A stretch of 64,000 nt of DNA from Demequina activiva (GCF_016862815.1 NZ_BONR01000001.1:372001-436000); one strand, 5' to 3'. Positions 34,357 to 45,800 are shown, counted from the first letter of the stretch. The notes: generated by a model not told the origin, from the letters alone. Made by a program: numbers and translations.

Positions 34357-34962
34357 CTAGGCTCCTGATCCGAAGAGAAGAGTGGTGGCGGAGAGCACCA
34401 CGAGCACCGCGACGAAGGTGCCCAGGATCGCCACCTGCTTGGGGTAGCGACGCAGCTTGTCCGCGAGCATGTAGGCGCCCAGGAAGCCGGCTGCGGTCGC
34501 CGTCAGCATGAACATCGAGGCGTAGGCACGGAACGTGGTGAACTCCCCCACGTCCCCGAACTGGTCGCTCAGCAGCGTCAGGCCCGCCCAGGTCAGGCCG
34601 TAGCCGATCGCGCCGCCCATCACCACGAAGGCGATCTCGCCCACGCCGCGGCGCATGCGGCGCACGACTCGGTCCAGGGCGTAGCCCGCGGGAAGTCCCA
34701 CGACCGCGCCACCCAGCGCGATGGGAGCGGCCAGCTGGAGGAACAGCGAGATGTCCCCCGTGGGGACGTTCACCGCGAGCACGAACATCTCGACGATGAG
34801 GATGCCGAGGATCAGCGCCGCGAGGGGTCGCCCTACCGGAGCCTTCTCGTTGAGCGCGGCCTCGTTGGCCGCCTCCTGGTCGCGCGCGCCGAGCCTCTCA
34901 TCGGGCCACTCGAGAGCGTCCGGATCGTCCTCGCGGCGGCGTGCGTCGTCGTCCTTCGCCAT
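34357..34962 (-). CDS. Unknown integral membrane protein
   Basis: 201 residues: a charged 45-residue N-terminus, then about five hydrophobic segments (for example LAALILGILIVEMFVLAV, IAFVVMGGAIGYGLTWAGL and VAILGTFVAVLVVLSATTLLF). No family recognised. The ATG is five bases after the Bax1-type gene's stop, so the two are co-translated; the esterase gene follows four bases later. Confidence 0.75.
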   Translation of the reverse strand: MAKDDDARRREDDPDALEWPDERLGARDQEAANEAALNEKAPVGRPLAALILGILIVEMFVLAVNVPTGDISLFLQLAAPIALGGAVVGLPAGYALDRVVRRMRRGVGEIAFVVMGGAIGYGLTWAGLTLLSDQFGDVGEFTTFRAYASMFMLTATAAGFLGAYMLADKLRRYPKQVAILGTFVAVLVVLSATTLLFGSGA

Positions 34963-34967
34963 CCTGG

Positions 34968-35762
34968 CTAGTCGCGGCCCTGCAGGATCGCGATGATGCG
35001 CAGGAACTCGATGTACAGCCACACGAGCGTCACGACGATGCCGAACGCGGCCTTCCAGTCGTAGTGCTGCGGCAGGCCGTTCTTGACGCCGTTCTCGATG
35101 AAGTCGAAGTCGCCCACGAGCGACACGCACGCAAGGATCACGGCGAACACGCCGATGGCGACGCCGATCCAGCCCGAGCGCAGGCCGAACCCGTTGCCGA
35201 CGTCCGTGAAGATCATGACACCGATGTTGACCAGGGAGAACAGCAGGTAGGAGATGCCGCCGATCATCAGGAACTTCTGCATCTTGGGCGTGTAGCGCAC
35301 GCGGCCGGACTTGTAGAGCCACAGGCACACCGCGAACGTGCACGCGGTCGCGAGCAGAGCCTGGAGCGCGGCGCCGGGCGCGTTGAAGTAGGTCTCGATG
35401 TAGTACGAGATCGAGCCAAGGAAGTAGCCCTCGATGGCCGCGTAGGCGATCGCGAGCGCCGGCGTCGTGATCTTCTTGAACGCGAGCACGAGGCCCAGCA
35501 CCATGCCGGCGATGGCGGTGACCATCAGCGCGGCGAAGTTGAAGAACATGTAGCCGGGGATCGCCGTGATGAACGCCAGGATGATCATCCCCGCGGTCTT
35601 GGAGATCACGCCGTCGTAGCTCATGCGGCCGGTCTCGACCGGGCCGGCTGCAGGCATGTCGTACTGGTGCTGCAGGTCCTCCGCCGTCACGGGCCTGCCG
35701 TTGACGTCCACGGTCTTGCCGGGCTTGAACGCGCTGTTGGAACTGAAGACTGGGCTGGCCAC
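34968..35762 (-). CDS. Bax inhibitor-1 / YccA-like membrane protein
   Basis: 264 residues, seven membrane helices after an ~55-residue hydrophilic N-terminus. Late motif GDFDFIENGVKNGLPQHYDWKAA followed by LVWLYIEFLRIIAIL is typical of the actinobacterial BaxI_1 group, related to pH-sensitive Ca2+ leak channels. GTG start at 35762 with GAGGAGG upstream. First gene of a unit with the next membrane protein and esterase. Confidence 0.88.
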   Translation of the reverse strand: MASPVFSSNSAFKPGKTVDVNGRPVTAEDLQHQYDMPAAGPVETGRMSYDGVISKTAGMIILAFITAIPGYMFFNFAALMVTAIAGMVLGLVLAFKKITTPALAIAYAAIEGYFLGSISYYIETYFNAPGAALQALLATACTFAVCLWLYKSGRVRYTPKMQKFLMIGGISYLLFSLVNIGVMIFTDVGNGFGLRSGWIGVAIGVFAVILACVSLVGDFDFIENGVKNGLPQHYDWKAAFGIVVTLVWLYIEFLRIIAILQGRD

Positions 35763-35901
35763 GGTGGGTCCTCCTCGACTGGAAATGTCCACGGTCAGCA
35801 TACCTGCGCGCCGTCCGCTCCCGGCATCCCCCTCACGGACGATGCTCAGGCCCTGATCCGCGTATCGGCTGTGTGACTGCCCCCAATGAAAGGGGCGTTG
35901 A

Positions 35902-35930
35902 TGCCCCGTTCGGCCGGGGCGAACAGGGCA
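35902..35930 (-). terminator. Terminator hairpin after the MFS gene
   Basis: TGCCCTGTTCG and CGAACGGGGCA (read on the minus strand, 35930-35902) pair with one G-T wobble around a 7-base loop, just after the MFS stop at 35956. No clear U-tract. It separates the MFS gene from the Bax1-type gene downstream. Confidence 0.6.
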
Positions 35931-35955
35931 CGAACGCCCATCTCACTTCGAGCGG

Positions 35956-37410
35956 TCAGGCCGCCGCTTGCGATGCGCGGCGCTCCCGGGCGGCGTCGCG
36001 GTCCGCCGGCATCAGCGTCGACAGGACCGCGAGCACCACCGCCGCCACCGTCACCACGATGAAGACCAGGTGCATCGCCGTCATGAGCTCCGCTCCGTCA
36101 GGCGTGCCGTCCGGGCCCACGCTCGCGACGCTGTTCACGATCGCGCCGCACACGGCCACGCCCAGCGCTGAGCCCAGCGACCGCGCGAAGGTGTTGATGC
36201 CGGTCACGGAGCCGCGCGTGGAGTGCGCCACGGATGCCTGTGCGGCGATCAGCGTGGGCACCGCCGTGAGGCCCATGCCCAGGCCCACGAGGAACGTCGC
36301 GGCTGCGGCCGCCACCAGCGGCGAGGACTCGCCCAGGAGCAGAGTGGAGCTCGCCCCCGCGATCACCAGAGCGGATCCGATGGTCGCGGTCCAGCGGAAT
36401 CCCAGCCGCAGGTACAGGCGGCCGGAGTTGGAGGCGGCGAGGGGCCAGCCCACCATCATCGCCGCGAGCGCGAAGCCCGCGACGAGCGGCCCGTACCCGA
36501 GCACGCCCTGCGCATAGATGGGGATGTACGTCACCAGGCCCAGCACCACGATGCCCACTACCAGCGACACTGCCGTCGCGGCCCCGATCACCCGGCGGCG
36601 CAGCAGGCGCAGGTCGACGATGGGGTGCGCGGCCCTGAGGACATGGCGCACGAACGCGACGCCCAGCACCACTGCCCCGCCCAGCACCGCGAACGACGGC
36701 ACCGACGCCCACGCCCAGGTGGTGCCACCCTCGAGCAGGCCCAGCAGCAGCAGAGTCGAGCTCAACGTCAGCAGCACCGCGCCCCGGTAGTCGATCGGGT
36801 CCCGCTCGCCCTCCCGGGGCGGCTCCTCGTAGCGGCGGGTGATGACCCAGCCCGCGACCACGCACAGCGGGATGTTGATGAAGAAGATCCACCGCCACGA
36901 GGCGAACTCGGAGAACACGCCTCCGAGCGTGGGTCCCACCACGGAGGACATCGCCCACACCGAGGCGAGGTAGCCCTGCACCTTGGCCCGCTCCTCCAGC
37001 GTGTAGATGTCCGCGGCGATGGTCTGCGACACCGGCATCACGGCGCCTGCGCCCAGGCCCTGCAGCACCCGCCCGGCGATCAGCGCACCCATCGACCATG
37101 CCGCGCCGCACAGCACGGAGCCCACCAGGAACAGGGCCACGCCGGCGAGGATCAGCTGCTTGCGGCCCAGGATGTCGGACAGCCGTCCGGCCAGCGGGGT
37201 GCTCACCGCCTGGGCCAGGAGGTACGCGGAGAACAGCCACGGCACGCTCTCGAAGGAGCCCAGCTCGCTCGCGATCGTGGCGGAGGCGGTGGCGATGATG
37301 GTCGCGTCCAGCGCCACGAGCGCGGTCGCGAGCATCAGCGACAGCAGAATCGGACCACGGTCGGAACGCAGCCCGACGGTCGCGGAGGTTGGCGGCACGT
37401 CTGCTCGCAA
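35956..37410 (-). CDS. MFS drug/proton antiporter, DHA2 (EmrB/QacA) type
   Basis: 484 residues, about 14 membrane helices. Motifs: LDATIIATASATIASELG in helix 1, GRLSDILGRKQLI (motif A), GRVLQGLGAGAVMPVSQTI, and GPTLGGVFSEFASWRWIFFINIP (motif C region). Exports unknown small molecules in exchange for protons. The start is uncertain: TTG at 37410 or GTG at 37398; no good ribosome site. A tRNA gene lies just upstream on the same strand. Confidence 0.88.
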   Translation of the reverse strand: MRADVPPTSATVGLRSDRGPILLSLMLATALVALDATIIATASATIASELGSFESVPWLFSAYLLAQAVSTPLAGRLSDILGRKQLILAGVALFLVGSVLCGAAWSMGALIAGRVLQGLGAGAVMPVSQTIAADIYTLEERAKVQGYLASVWAMSSVVGPTLGGVFSEFASWRWIFFINIPLCVVAGWVITRRYEEPPREGERDPIDYRGAVLLTLSSTLLLLGLLEGGTTWAWASVPSFAVLGGAVVLGVAFVRHVLRAAHPIVDLRLLRRRVIGAATAVSLVVGIVVLGLVTYIPIYAQGVLGYGPLVAGFALAAMMVGWPLAASNSGRLYLRLGFRWTATIGSALVIAGASSTLLLGESSPLVAAAAATFLVGLGMGLTAVPTLIAAQASVAHSTRGSVTGINTFARSLGSALGVAVCGAIVNSVASVGPDGTPDGAELMTAMHLVFIVVTVAAVVLAVLSTLMPADRDAARERRASQAAA

Positions 37411-37445
37411 CCGTGCGCGCGCATCGGCTATTCCCAGGCTGGACG

Positions 37446-37519
37446 TGCCCCCGGCGGGTTTCGAACCCGCACTGGACCGGGTTTAAGCCGGCTGCCTCTG
37501 CCAGTTGGGCTACGGGGGC
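37446..37519 (-). tRNA. tRNA-Leu (anticodon UAA), short variable loop
   Basis: 74 bases. Acceptor GCCCCCG/CGGGGGC, a D arm with a 3-bp stem and the AACTGGCAGAGGC loop style of leucine tRNAs, anticodon stem GCCGG/CCGGT with loop CTTAAAC (anticodon TAA), variable region of only five bases, T arm GCGGG-TTCGAAA-CCCGC, discriminator A, and no encoded CCA. Leucine tRNAs normally have a long variable arm, so identity should be checked; the UUA codon it would read is rare in this DNA. Confidence 0.85.
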
Positions 37520-37652
37520 GTGAGACTGATCATCCCCCAGCCCGGACAGTTTGAACCAACCCTGAGCCGACACGCCGCGCGCCCGGCGCCCGGATCGCGC
37601 TCGCCTCGGGGCGCCGTCCGCGCCGTGGTTCGGACTGTCGGAAGGCGGCCGG

Positions 37653-38609
37653 TCAGAGCCGCTCGGCTGCGGAGAACGCGATGCCGTCGAGGATGTCGTG
37701 CTCGCTGGTGACCGCGGTGCCGAGCGAGCCGCCGGCCGCCGCGACCTCCGCGCGCACGCGCTCCATGACCTCGCGCCACACCAGCGCGCCGGCACCGATC
37801 ACGTCCACGCGTCCGGGGTGCATGAACGGCATCGCGGCACGCTCCTCTCGCGAGGCGTCCAGGAGCTCGATGCATGCCTGCGCGGCGTCGTCGATGTCGA
37901 GCTCCGCGCCATTGATCGCGTCGCGGTCGTAGCGCGGCAGGTCGAGCGCCTTCGCGGTCACGGTGGTGATGGAGCCGGCGAGGCCCACCAGGGTGCGCGC
38001 CTGTCCCAGGGGCACCTGCGCGGCTGCCTGGTCGAGAGCGGCGTGCACGTCCGCACGGGCTCGCTCGATCTGCTCGACGGTGGGCGGGTCCTCGTGCAGG
38101 TGGCGCTCGGTCATGCGCACGCATCCCACGTCCATCGAATGCGCGGCGTCCGGCTCGCGCTGGCCGAGCACCAGCTCCGTGGAGCCGCCTCCGAGGTCCA
38201 CCACGAGGTACGGGCCCGGCCGGGAGGCGTCGAGCGCGGACAGCGCGCCACGGAAGCTCAGACGAGCCTCCTCGTCGCCGCTGATCACCTCGGGCGCGAC
38301 GCCCAGGCGCTCCCGCACGCCCTCGATGAACTCGTCGCGGTTGCTCGCGTCGCGCGTGGCGGAGGTGGCGACGAACCGGATCGCCTCCACGCCGTGCTCG
38401 CGGCACTGCGCGGCGTAGTCATCCGTCGCGGCCAGCGTGCGCTCGAGCGCCTCCGGAGCGAACTGGCCCGTGCGGTCCACGCCCTGTCCCAGCCGGACCA
38501 CGGTCATGACGCGCACCACATCCGCGAGCGTCCCAGCCTGGGTGTCGACGTCCGCGATGAGCAGGCGAATCGAGTTGGTGCCACAGTCGATGGCGGCGAC
38601 GCGGGGCAT
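37653..38609 (-). CDS. Exopolyphosphatase / guanosine pentaphosphatase family (Ppx/GppA)
   Basis: 318 residues, the short actinobacterial form. Hydrolyses polyphosphate or pppGpp. ASKHA-fold motifs: AAIDCGTNSIRLLIAD (phosphate 1), ATSATRDASN, VVDLGGGSTELVLG (phosphate 2), and GLAGSITTV. AGGAGG is six bases before the ATG, which shares one base with the DUF501 stop. Corresponds to Rv1026 in the conserved actinobacterial block. Confidence 0.92.
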   Translation of the reverse strand: MPRVAAIDCGTNSIRLLIADVDTQAGTLADVVRVMTVVRLGQGVDRTGQFAPEALERTLAATDDYAAQCREHGVEAIRFVATSATRDASNRDEFIEGVRERLGVAPEVISGDEEARLSFRGALSALDASRPGPYLVVDLGGGSTELVLGQREPDAAHSMDVGCVRMTERHLHEDPPTVEQIERARADVHAALDQAAAQVPLGQARTLVGLAGSITTVTAKALDLPRYDRDAINGAELDIDDAAQACIELLDASREERAAMPFMHPGRVDVIGAGALVWREVMERVRAEVAAAGGSLGTAVTSEHDILDGIAFSAAERL

Positions 38610-39169
38610 CAGGCCTCCTGGGTGTAGGCGTCGGGGTCGGCGGACAGCGGAGCGTCGGGATCCGTCTCGATCGCAGGGCACGTGCACCGGTCAGGGCGCC
38701 AGTGGCCGCGGATCATCGCGAGCGCCTCGTCGCCCAGCGGGTTCACGCCGGGACCGGCGGCGAGCGCGTGTCCCACGAGCACGTGCAGACACTTGACCCG
38801 ATCGGGCATGCCGCCAGCGGAGATGCCGTGGATCTCCGGGACGTCCTCAATCGCGTAGCGCTCCTCGAGGTACGTCTGGTGCGCGCGAAGGTAGTGCTCG
38901 GCCAGCGCCGGCTCCTCGGCCAGCCGCCCGGTGAGGTCCTTCATCACGCCGCGGGCTTCGAGCGTCGACACGGCCGCGACCGCCTCCGGATGCGTGAGGT
39001 AGTACTGCGTGGGAAAGGGAGTGCCGTCCGGCAGCCGCGGCGCGGTGTGCACCACGGTGGGGTTGCCGCACACGCATCGGGCCGCGATCGCCACGACGCC
39101 GCGCGGCTCCCGTCCGATCTGCGCGGCCAGGACGGTCAGGTCTCGCTCGGTCGCTGGGGTGTCGCTCAC
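38609..39169 (-). CDS. DUF501 protein
   Basis: 186 residues. Contains RCVCGNPTVVHTAPRLPDGTPFPT and SAGGMPDRVKCLHVL, with conserved Cys (RCVCG, KCLH, CTCP) that could hold metal, typical of DUF501 proteins coded between divIC and ppx in actinobacteria (Rv1025 position). Biochemical role unknown. GTG start overlaps the divIC stop by four bases. Confidence 0.9.
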   Translation of the reverse strand: MSDTPATERDLTVLAAQIGREPRGVVAIAARCVCGNPTVVHTAPRLPDGTPFPTQYYLTHPEAVAAVSTLEARGVMKDLTGRLAEEPALAEHYLRAHQTYLEERYAIEDVPEIHGISAGGMPDRVKCLHVLVGHALAAGPGVNPLGDEALAMIRGHWRPDRCTCPAIETDPDAPLSADPDAYTQEA

Positions 39170-39870
39170 CCTGTCGAGTCTACTTTCGCCGCCGCCGCGC
39201 TCCCCTCGCCCGCGGCGGGCGCGGGCGACACCTTCACCTCAGGCGGCTCCGGAAGCTCCGCGCCGGCAGGCGCCGCGCCGTCGCCGGGTCGCTCGCCAGC
39301 GTCGATCACCGATCCCCACAGGCGGTCGTACCAGGCTGCTCCGGTGAGCGCGTCGGGGGCGCGCTCGGCGGCGGGCGAGCCGTCCACCGGGCCGGTCACG
39401 GACTCGGGATCGATCACGCGGTACGGCGTCTCCCCTGGGAACACATATGCCAGCCGCTCGCGCGCCTGCGCCACCACGAACGCGGGATCGTCCCAGCGCG
39501 CGACGTCCGCCTCGAGATCGTCGACCTCCGCCTGGGCGGTCGCCGCCTCCGCGCGCAGGCCGTCGAGCATCACCTGCTGATCCATGTACGCCCGCACCGA
39601 CGGCGCGACCACGGCGAAGGCCAGCGCAACCACGCCCGCGATCACGGCCGTGCGCCAGGTGAGCATCGCGGTCCACGACCCGCGGGGGCGCGACGGATCC
39701 AGCCGGGGTGCGGGCGCCGGGGTCGATCGCGACGGCGACGGGCCGCCGGGCCGGCTCTGCGGCTTCGCGATGGGGCCCGTCGTGGGTCCGCGTCTGGGCG
39801 TGCGCGCGCTCGAGCGCCGCGGAGCCCGGGGGGACTGCCGCGGCGCGCCGGGACGGGAGGGGGCGCTCAC
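39166..39870 (-). CDS. Septum formation initiator, DivIC/FtsB-like
   Basis: 234 residues: a Pro/Arg/Ser-rich cytoplasmic N-terminus (about 65 residues), one membrane helix (about 72-90), a coiled coil (LDGLRAEAATAQAEVDDLEADVARWDD), then RERLAYVFPGETPYRVID typical of DivIC proteins, and a Pro/Ala-rich end. Member of the divisome complex that activates septal wall synthesis. GTG start at 39870, no good ribosome site. Same place as Rv1024 downstream of eno. Confidence 0.88.
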   Translation of the reverse strand: MSAPSRPGAPRQSPRAPRRSSARTPRRGPTTGPIAKPQSRPGGPSPSRSTPAPAPRLDPSRPRGSWTAMLTWRTAVIAGVVALAFAVVAPSVRAYMDQQVMLDGLRAEAATAQAEVDDLEADVARWDDPAFVVAQARERLAYVFPGETPYRVIDPESVTGPVDGSPAAERAPDALTGAAWYDRLWGSVIDAGERPGDGAAPAGAELPEPPEVKVSPAPAAGEGSAAAAKVDSTG

Positions 39871-40177
39871 GTGCCCGATTGTCTCAGCGCGGGACGGCGA
39901 TCCCGTCAGGCGCGCGCCGGGCGCGTCGTGTTCCGCCGGTCAGCCACTCACCACACGGCTGTGACGCAAGCGAAGGGCGAGGCTGATGGGGAGTCGCTGG
40001 GTCACCACCCGTCACATCAGCGACGGCCGTGTGGCACGCGGCCGGGCGACGCGCGCCCACCGCGGCCGATGCGCGCCGCGACACTCGTGCGCCGCTGCGC
40101 CCGCGCATCGTCTCCCCACCACGCAACAGGGCCGCGACCCCCCTGACGGGAGCCGCGGCCCTGACGTGCGTGGAGCC
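39871..40177. other. Intergenic region between eno and divIC
   Basis: 307 bases. Holds the eno terminator hairpin (40128-40162), one GCCGATGC word at about 40063, and presumably the divIC promoter, which I could not place. No small gene is supported. Confidence 0.6.
40128..40162 (-). terminator. Terminator hairpin after eno
   Basis: AGGGCCGCG (40128-40136) and CGCGGCCCT (40154-40162) form a perfect 9-bp stem, with CCC/GGG able to extend it inward, 16 bases after the eno stop. GC-rich with no U-tract, as is common in actinobacteria. Confidence 0.7.
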
Positions 40178-41467
<1,290 letters not shown>

Positions 41468-41528
41468 TCATGTTGTGTTGGGGTTCTCCGGGGAGTCTAT
41501 CGGCGGCCACTGGGGGCCGCCGTGCGAC

Positions 41529-42182
41529 TCAGGTCCTTGGTGGTGAATCCTTGATGACGGCCGATGCGCGCTCGAGATCGCGGGCGGCCGTCTCGAGGTC
41601 GCGGGTCGCCTGCCGGAGCGCGGCCTCGGCATCGATGCCCTGCTCCTGGGCGCGCGCCACGAGGGCGAGCAGCTCCGCGCCGATGCTGGGCTCGGGCGGC
41701 AGCGGCGTGTCGAGTCCGGCGCGCTGAGCACGGCTGAGCACCTTCTGCGCGCGGGCGAGCGCGGGCTGCGCGACGGGCACGCCATCCATGACGGACTCGC
41801 GCTGCTTGGTCTCCTTCTTGATGCGCTCCCAGCGCGCGTGCGTGTCCTGCGCGGTCAGCACCTCGCCGTCCGCCTCGAACACGTGCGGATGACGCTCGAT
41901 CAGCTTGTCCGCCACCGCATCGGCGACGTCCTCGATCCCGAACGGGTCCTCGGGGTGCTCCTGCGCGACGCGAGCGTGGAAGACCACCTGGAGGAGCACG
42001 TCGCCCAGCTCCTCGCGCAGGTCTGCGCGCGTGCCGGTCTCGATGGCCTCGATGAGCTCGTACGTCTCCTCGAGCGCGTAGGCCGTGAGGCTCTCGTGCG
42101 TCTGCTCTGCGTCCCACGGGCAGCCGCCCGGGGATCGCAGGCGATCCATCACCTGGATGAGTCGGTCGAGACCGTCACTCAC
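41529..42182 (-). CDS. mazG: MazG nucleoside triphosphate pyrophosphohydrolase
   Basis: 217 residues. Cleaves non-canonical or damaged NTPs to NMP and PPi. The N-terminal MazG domain has LRSPGGCPWDAEQTHESL and the metal-binding EETYELIEAI....REELGDVLLQVVFHA (EExxE and ExxD). The C-terminal half is helical and degenerate compared with E. coli MazG. GTG start overlaps the upstream lipoprotein gene by eight bases. Confidence 0.92.
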   Translation of the reverse strand: MSDGLDRLIQVMDRLRSPGGCPWDAEQTHESLTAYALEETYELIEAIETGTRADLREELGDVLLQVVFHARVAQEHPEDPFGIEDVADAVADKLIERHPHVFEADGEVLTAQDTHARWERIKKETKQRESVMDGVPVAQPALARAQKVLSRAQRAGLDTPLPPEPSIGAELLALVARAQEQGIDAEAALRQATRDLETAARDLERASAVIKDSPPRT

Positions 42183-42804
42183 TGACGATCCACGGCGAGT
42201 CGGGCTCGACCAGACCCACCACGTCGTTGAACTCGAGATACCAGGACGGCTGGCCCTGCTGAGCCGCCGCGGTCGCCTTCTCCGCCGTCACGGACAGGGA
42301 CTGCATGAACGCCGCGGCACTGAAGGTGCCCGTGCGCGGGCTCGTCACGGCGTCCGCCTCGATCTGCTCGGCGACGGACTGGATCACCGAGGTGTCCTCG
42401 GTCAGGACGGTGAACGCCGCGATGAGCAGAGAGCCCTCGACCGCGTCGATCAGGTCCTCGCTCGGCTCCTCGTTCACGCCGTTGATCTCGAGGAGCGCCT
42501 CCGCCTGCTGGCGGGACACCGAACGCGCGTAGGTGAAGTCGATCTGGTCGGTCTCCTCGAGCAGCGCCTGGCGCATCAGCTCGATCGTGATGACCTGGCG
42601 CCGGTTGGCCGGAGCGCCGATCTCCTCGAGCCACACGTCGTACAGCTCGGATACGTGCGCGTTGGTCAGGGTGGTCCCGTCCAGCTCGGCCGCGGCGCCT
42701 GGCGAGGCGGGCTGGCCGGGCACGGCGCAGCCGGCGAGCAGGAGCGCGGTGCCGGCGAGGGCGCCCGCGAGGGCACGACGTCGGAGGTGCAGCATGGGCA
42801 TCAT
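42175..42804 (-). CDS. SurA/PrsA-like N-terminal-domain lipoprotein
   Basis: 209 residues. Lipoprotein signal (RRRALAGALAGTALLLAGCAVP, Cys26) and a helical domain resembling the chaperone part of SurA (LDGTTLTNAHVSELYDVW, then IELMRQALLEETDQIDFTYA). No PPIase domain, so it probably only holds unfolded clients outside the membrane. The ATG at 42804 overlaps the mfd stop (ATGA); ATGs at 42801 and 42795 are alternatives. Lies between mfd and mazG. Confidence 0.8.
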   Translation of the reverse strand: MMPMLHLRRRALAGALAGTALLLAGCAVPGQPASPGAAAELDGTTLTNAHVSELYDVWLEEIGAPANRRQVITIELMRQALLEETDQIDFTYARSVSRQQAEALLEINGVNEEPSEDLIDAVEGSLLIAAFTVLTEDTSVIQSVAEQIEADAVTSPRTGTFSAAAFMQSLSVTAEKATAAAQQGQPSWYLEFNDVVGLVEPDSPWIVSE

Positions 42805-45800
42805 CCTACTGTCGCCGGACGGGTGGCCTTGATGATCTCGCGCACCCAGTCCAGCACGGCGGGTCCCTCGACGGGCGAGCCGCCGATGCGTGCGGTCATC
42901 GGGGCGGGCACGAGCACCTGCCGCACGGCCGGCTTGATGACCGTGCCTGGGTAGAGGCGCGTCATGCGCATCGCCGCGGAGTCCGCGAGCTCGAGCGGGC
43001 TGAAGCGCACCAGCCTGCCCTGCGCGACCACGTCCGTGATGCCTGCCGCGCGCACCTCCAGCCGCAGTCGAGCGACGGCCATCAGGTGCTCGACCGGCTG
43101 CGGAAGGTTGCCGTAGCGGTCCTGCAGCTCCTCCTCGATCGCGTCGAGCGCATCGCCATCGAGCGCATCGGCGATCTTGCGGTAGGCCTCCAGGCGCAGC
43201 CGCTCGTGCTCGATGTACTCCGTGGGGATATGGGCGTCGACGGGCAGATCGATGGTGATGGCGGGACGCTCCTCCTCGCCCTCGCCCCGGAAGCCCGCGA
43301 CGGCCTCGCCCACCATGCGGATGTACAGGTCGAAGCCCACGCCCTCGATGTGTCCGGACTGCTCCGCGCCCAGCAGGTTGCCGGCGCCGCGGATCTCCAG
43401 GTCCTTCATGGCGACGGCCATGCCCGCGCCCAGGTCGGTGTTGGCCGCGATGGTCTGCAGGCGGTCGTGCGCCGTCTCGGTGAGCGTCCTGTCCGGCGGG
43501 TACAGGAAGTAGGCGTAGGCGCGCTCGCGAGCGCGGCCCACGCGACCCCGTAGCTGGTGCAGCTGCGACAGGCCGAACGTGTCCGCCCGCTCGACGATCA
43601 GCGTGTTCGCGTTGGAGATGTCCAGGCCCGTCTCGACGATCGTGGTGCACACCAGCACGTCGTACTGACGGTCGTAGTAGTCGACGATCACCTGCTCGAG
43701 CTGCTTCTCGCTCATCTGTCCGTGCGCGACGGCCACGCGCGCCTCCGGCACCAGCTCGGCGAGCCTACGTGCGGCGCTCGTGATGGTCTTGACCGAGTTG
43801 TGGATGTAGAACACCTGGCCATCGCGCATGAGCTCGCGGCGGATCGCGGCGGCCACCTGCGGGTTCTCGTGAGGTCCCACGTAGGTGAGGATCGGGTGGC
43901 GCTCCTCTGGCGGCGTGGCGAGCGTGGACATCTCGCGGATGCCCGTGACCGCCATCTCGAGCGTGCGCGGGATGGGCGTCGCGGACATCGACAGCACGTC
44001 CACGTCCGTGCGCATCGCCTTGAGCGTCTCCTTGTGCTCGACTCCGAAGCGCTGCTCCTCGTCGATGATGATCAGTCCCAGCTGCTTGAAGCGCACCTGC
44101 CCGGTGATGAGCCGGTGGGTGCCGATCACCATGTCGATGGTGCCGTCGGACAGCCCCTGGATGACCTCCTTGGCCTCCTTGTCCGTCTGGAATCGCGACA
44201 GCGACGCCACCTTCACGGGGAACTGCGCGAAGCGCTCGGAGAACGTGTCCACGTGCTGCTTGACGAGCAGGGTCGTGGGGCACAGCAGCGCGACCTGAGA
44301 GCCGTCCTGGATGGCCTTGAACGCCGCCCGCACCGCGATCTCGGTCTTGCCGAAGCCCACGTCGCCGCAGATGAGCCTGTCCATGGGGACCGGCTTCTCC
44401 ATGTCCTCCTTGACCTCGTCGATGACGCTCAGCTGGTCCGGCGTCTCGACGAACGCGAACGCCTCCTCGAGCTCGCGCTGCCACGGAGTGTCCGGGCCGA
44501 ACTCGCGACCCTGCGATGCCATGCGCGCGGAGTACAGGCGGATCAGCTCGGCCGCGATCTCCTTGACGGCCTTGCGCGCACGGCCCTTGGTCTTGGCCCA
44601 GTCCGAGCCGCCCATCTTGTTGACGGAGGGCGTCTCACCGCCCACGTACTTGGTGATCTGGTCCAGCTGATCGGTGGGCACGGACAGCCGGTCCGCGGGC
44701 CCGCCACGCTTGGACGGCGCGTACTCGATCACCAGGTACTCGCGCTCGATGCCGCGCACCGTGCGCTTGGTGAGCTCGACGAACCGGCCCACGCCGTGAC
44801 TCTCGTGCACCACGAAGTCGCCCGTGCGCAGCTGCAGCGGGTCCACGGCGTTGCGGCGGCGGGTGGGGACCTTGACCTTGGGGCCGGCCGCGTTCGCGGC
44901 GCGACCGGTGAGGTCGGACTCGTGCACCACCATGGTCCGCGCATCCGGAGCCTGGAAGCCGGCGCCCGTGATGTGCGGCACGATCGCGACCACGCCGTCC
45001 ACGGGCTCGTAGGCGTCCATCACCCTGGCCGCGATGTCGAGCTCGCGGCACTGCTCGGCGATGCGGTGCGCGGAGCCGGTCCCGGCCGCAGTGATGACCA
45101 CGCGCCAGCCCTCGGCCACTCGGCCGCGAATGGCGTCGAGCGCCGCCTGCAGACGGCCACGGTGGTCCTCGACGTCCGCGAGCGAGGTGACCCGCGCATC
45201 GGCCGTTCCGAACGGGCCCACCGTCGACCAGTCGAGGGCGCGCTCCAGCGCCGCCTCGTGCACCTGGTCGAGCGAGAGGAACGAGCCCTCGGCGGCCTCC
45301 AGCGGTGCCTCGGCGCCGGCTGCGGCGCCCACCCATGCCGCCGCGAGGAACTCCTGCGCGGTGTGCTGCAGATCCTCGGCGCGCCGGGCCAGGCGCTCGG
45401 GCTCGATCGCCACGATGCGGGTGCCGCGGGGGAACGCGTCGGAGACCGGGACCAGCCGGTCCACGAGCAGCGGGATGAGGCTCTCCATGCCCTCGACCGC
45501 CACGCCGGCCGCGATGCGCCCCAGCATGTCCGCAGCCGCGGGGACATCGTCGACGAGCGAACTGGCGGTGCGGCGCACGTCCTCGGTCAGCAGCAGCTCC
45601 CGGCACGGCGGCGCCCACAGCTGGGGCACGGGCTCGAGCGAGCGCTGATCGGCGACGGAGAACGAGCGCAGGGAGTCCACCTCGTCGCCGAAGAACTCGA
45701 TGCGCACCGGGTGGGGGTCGGTGGGCGCGAACACGTCGACGATGCCGCCGCGCACGGCGAACTCGCCGCGCCGCTCGACCATGTCCACCCGGGTGTAGGC

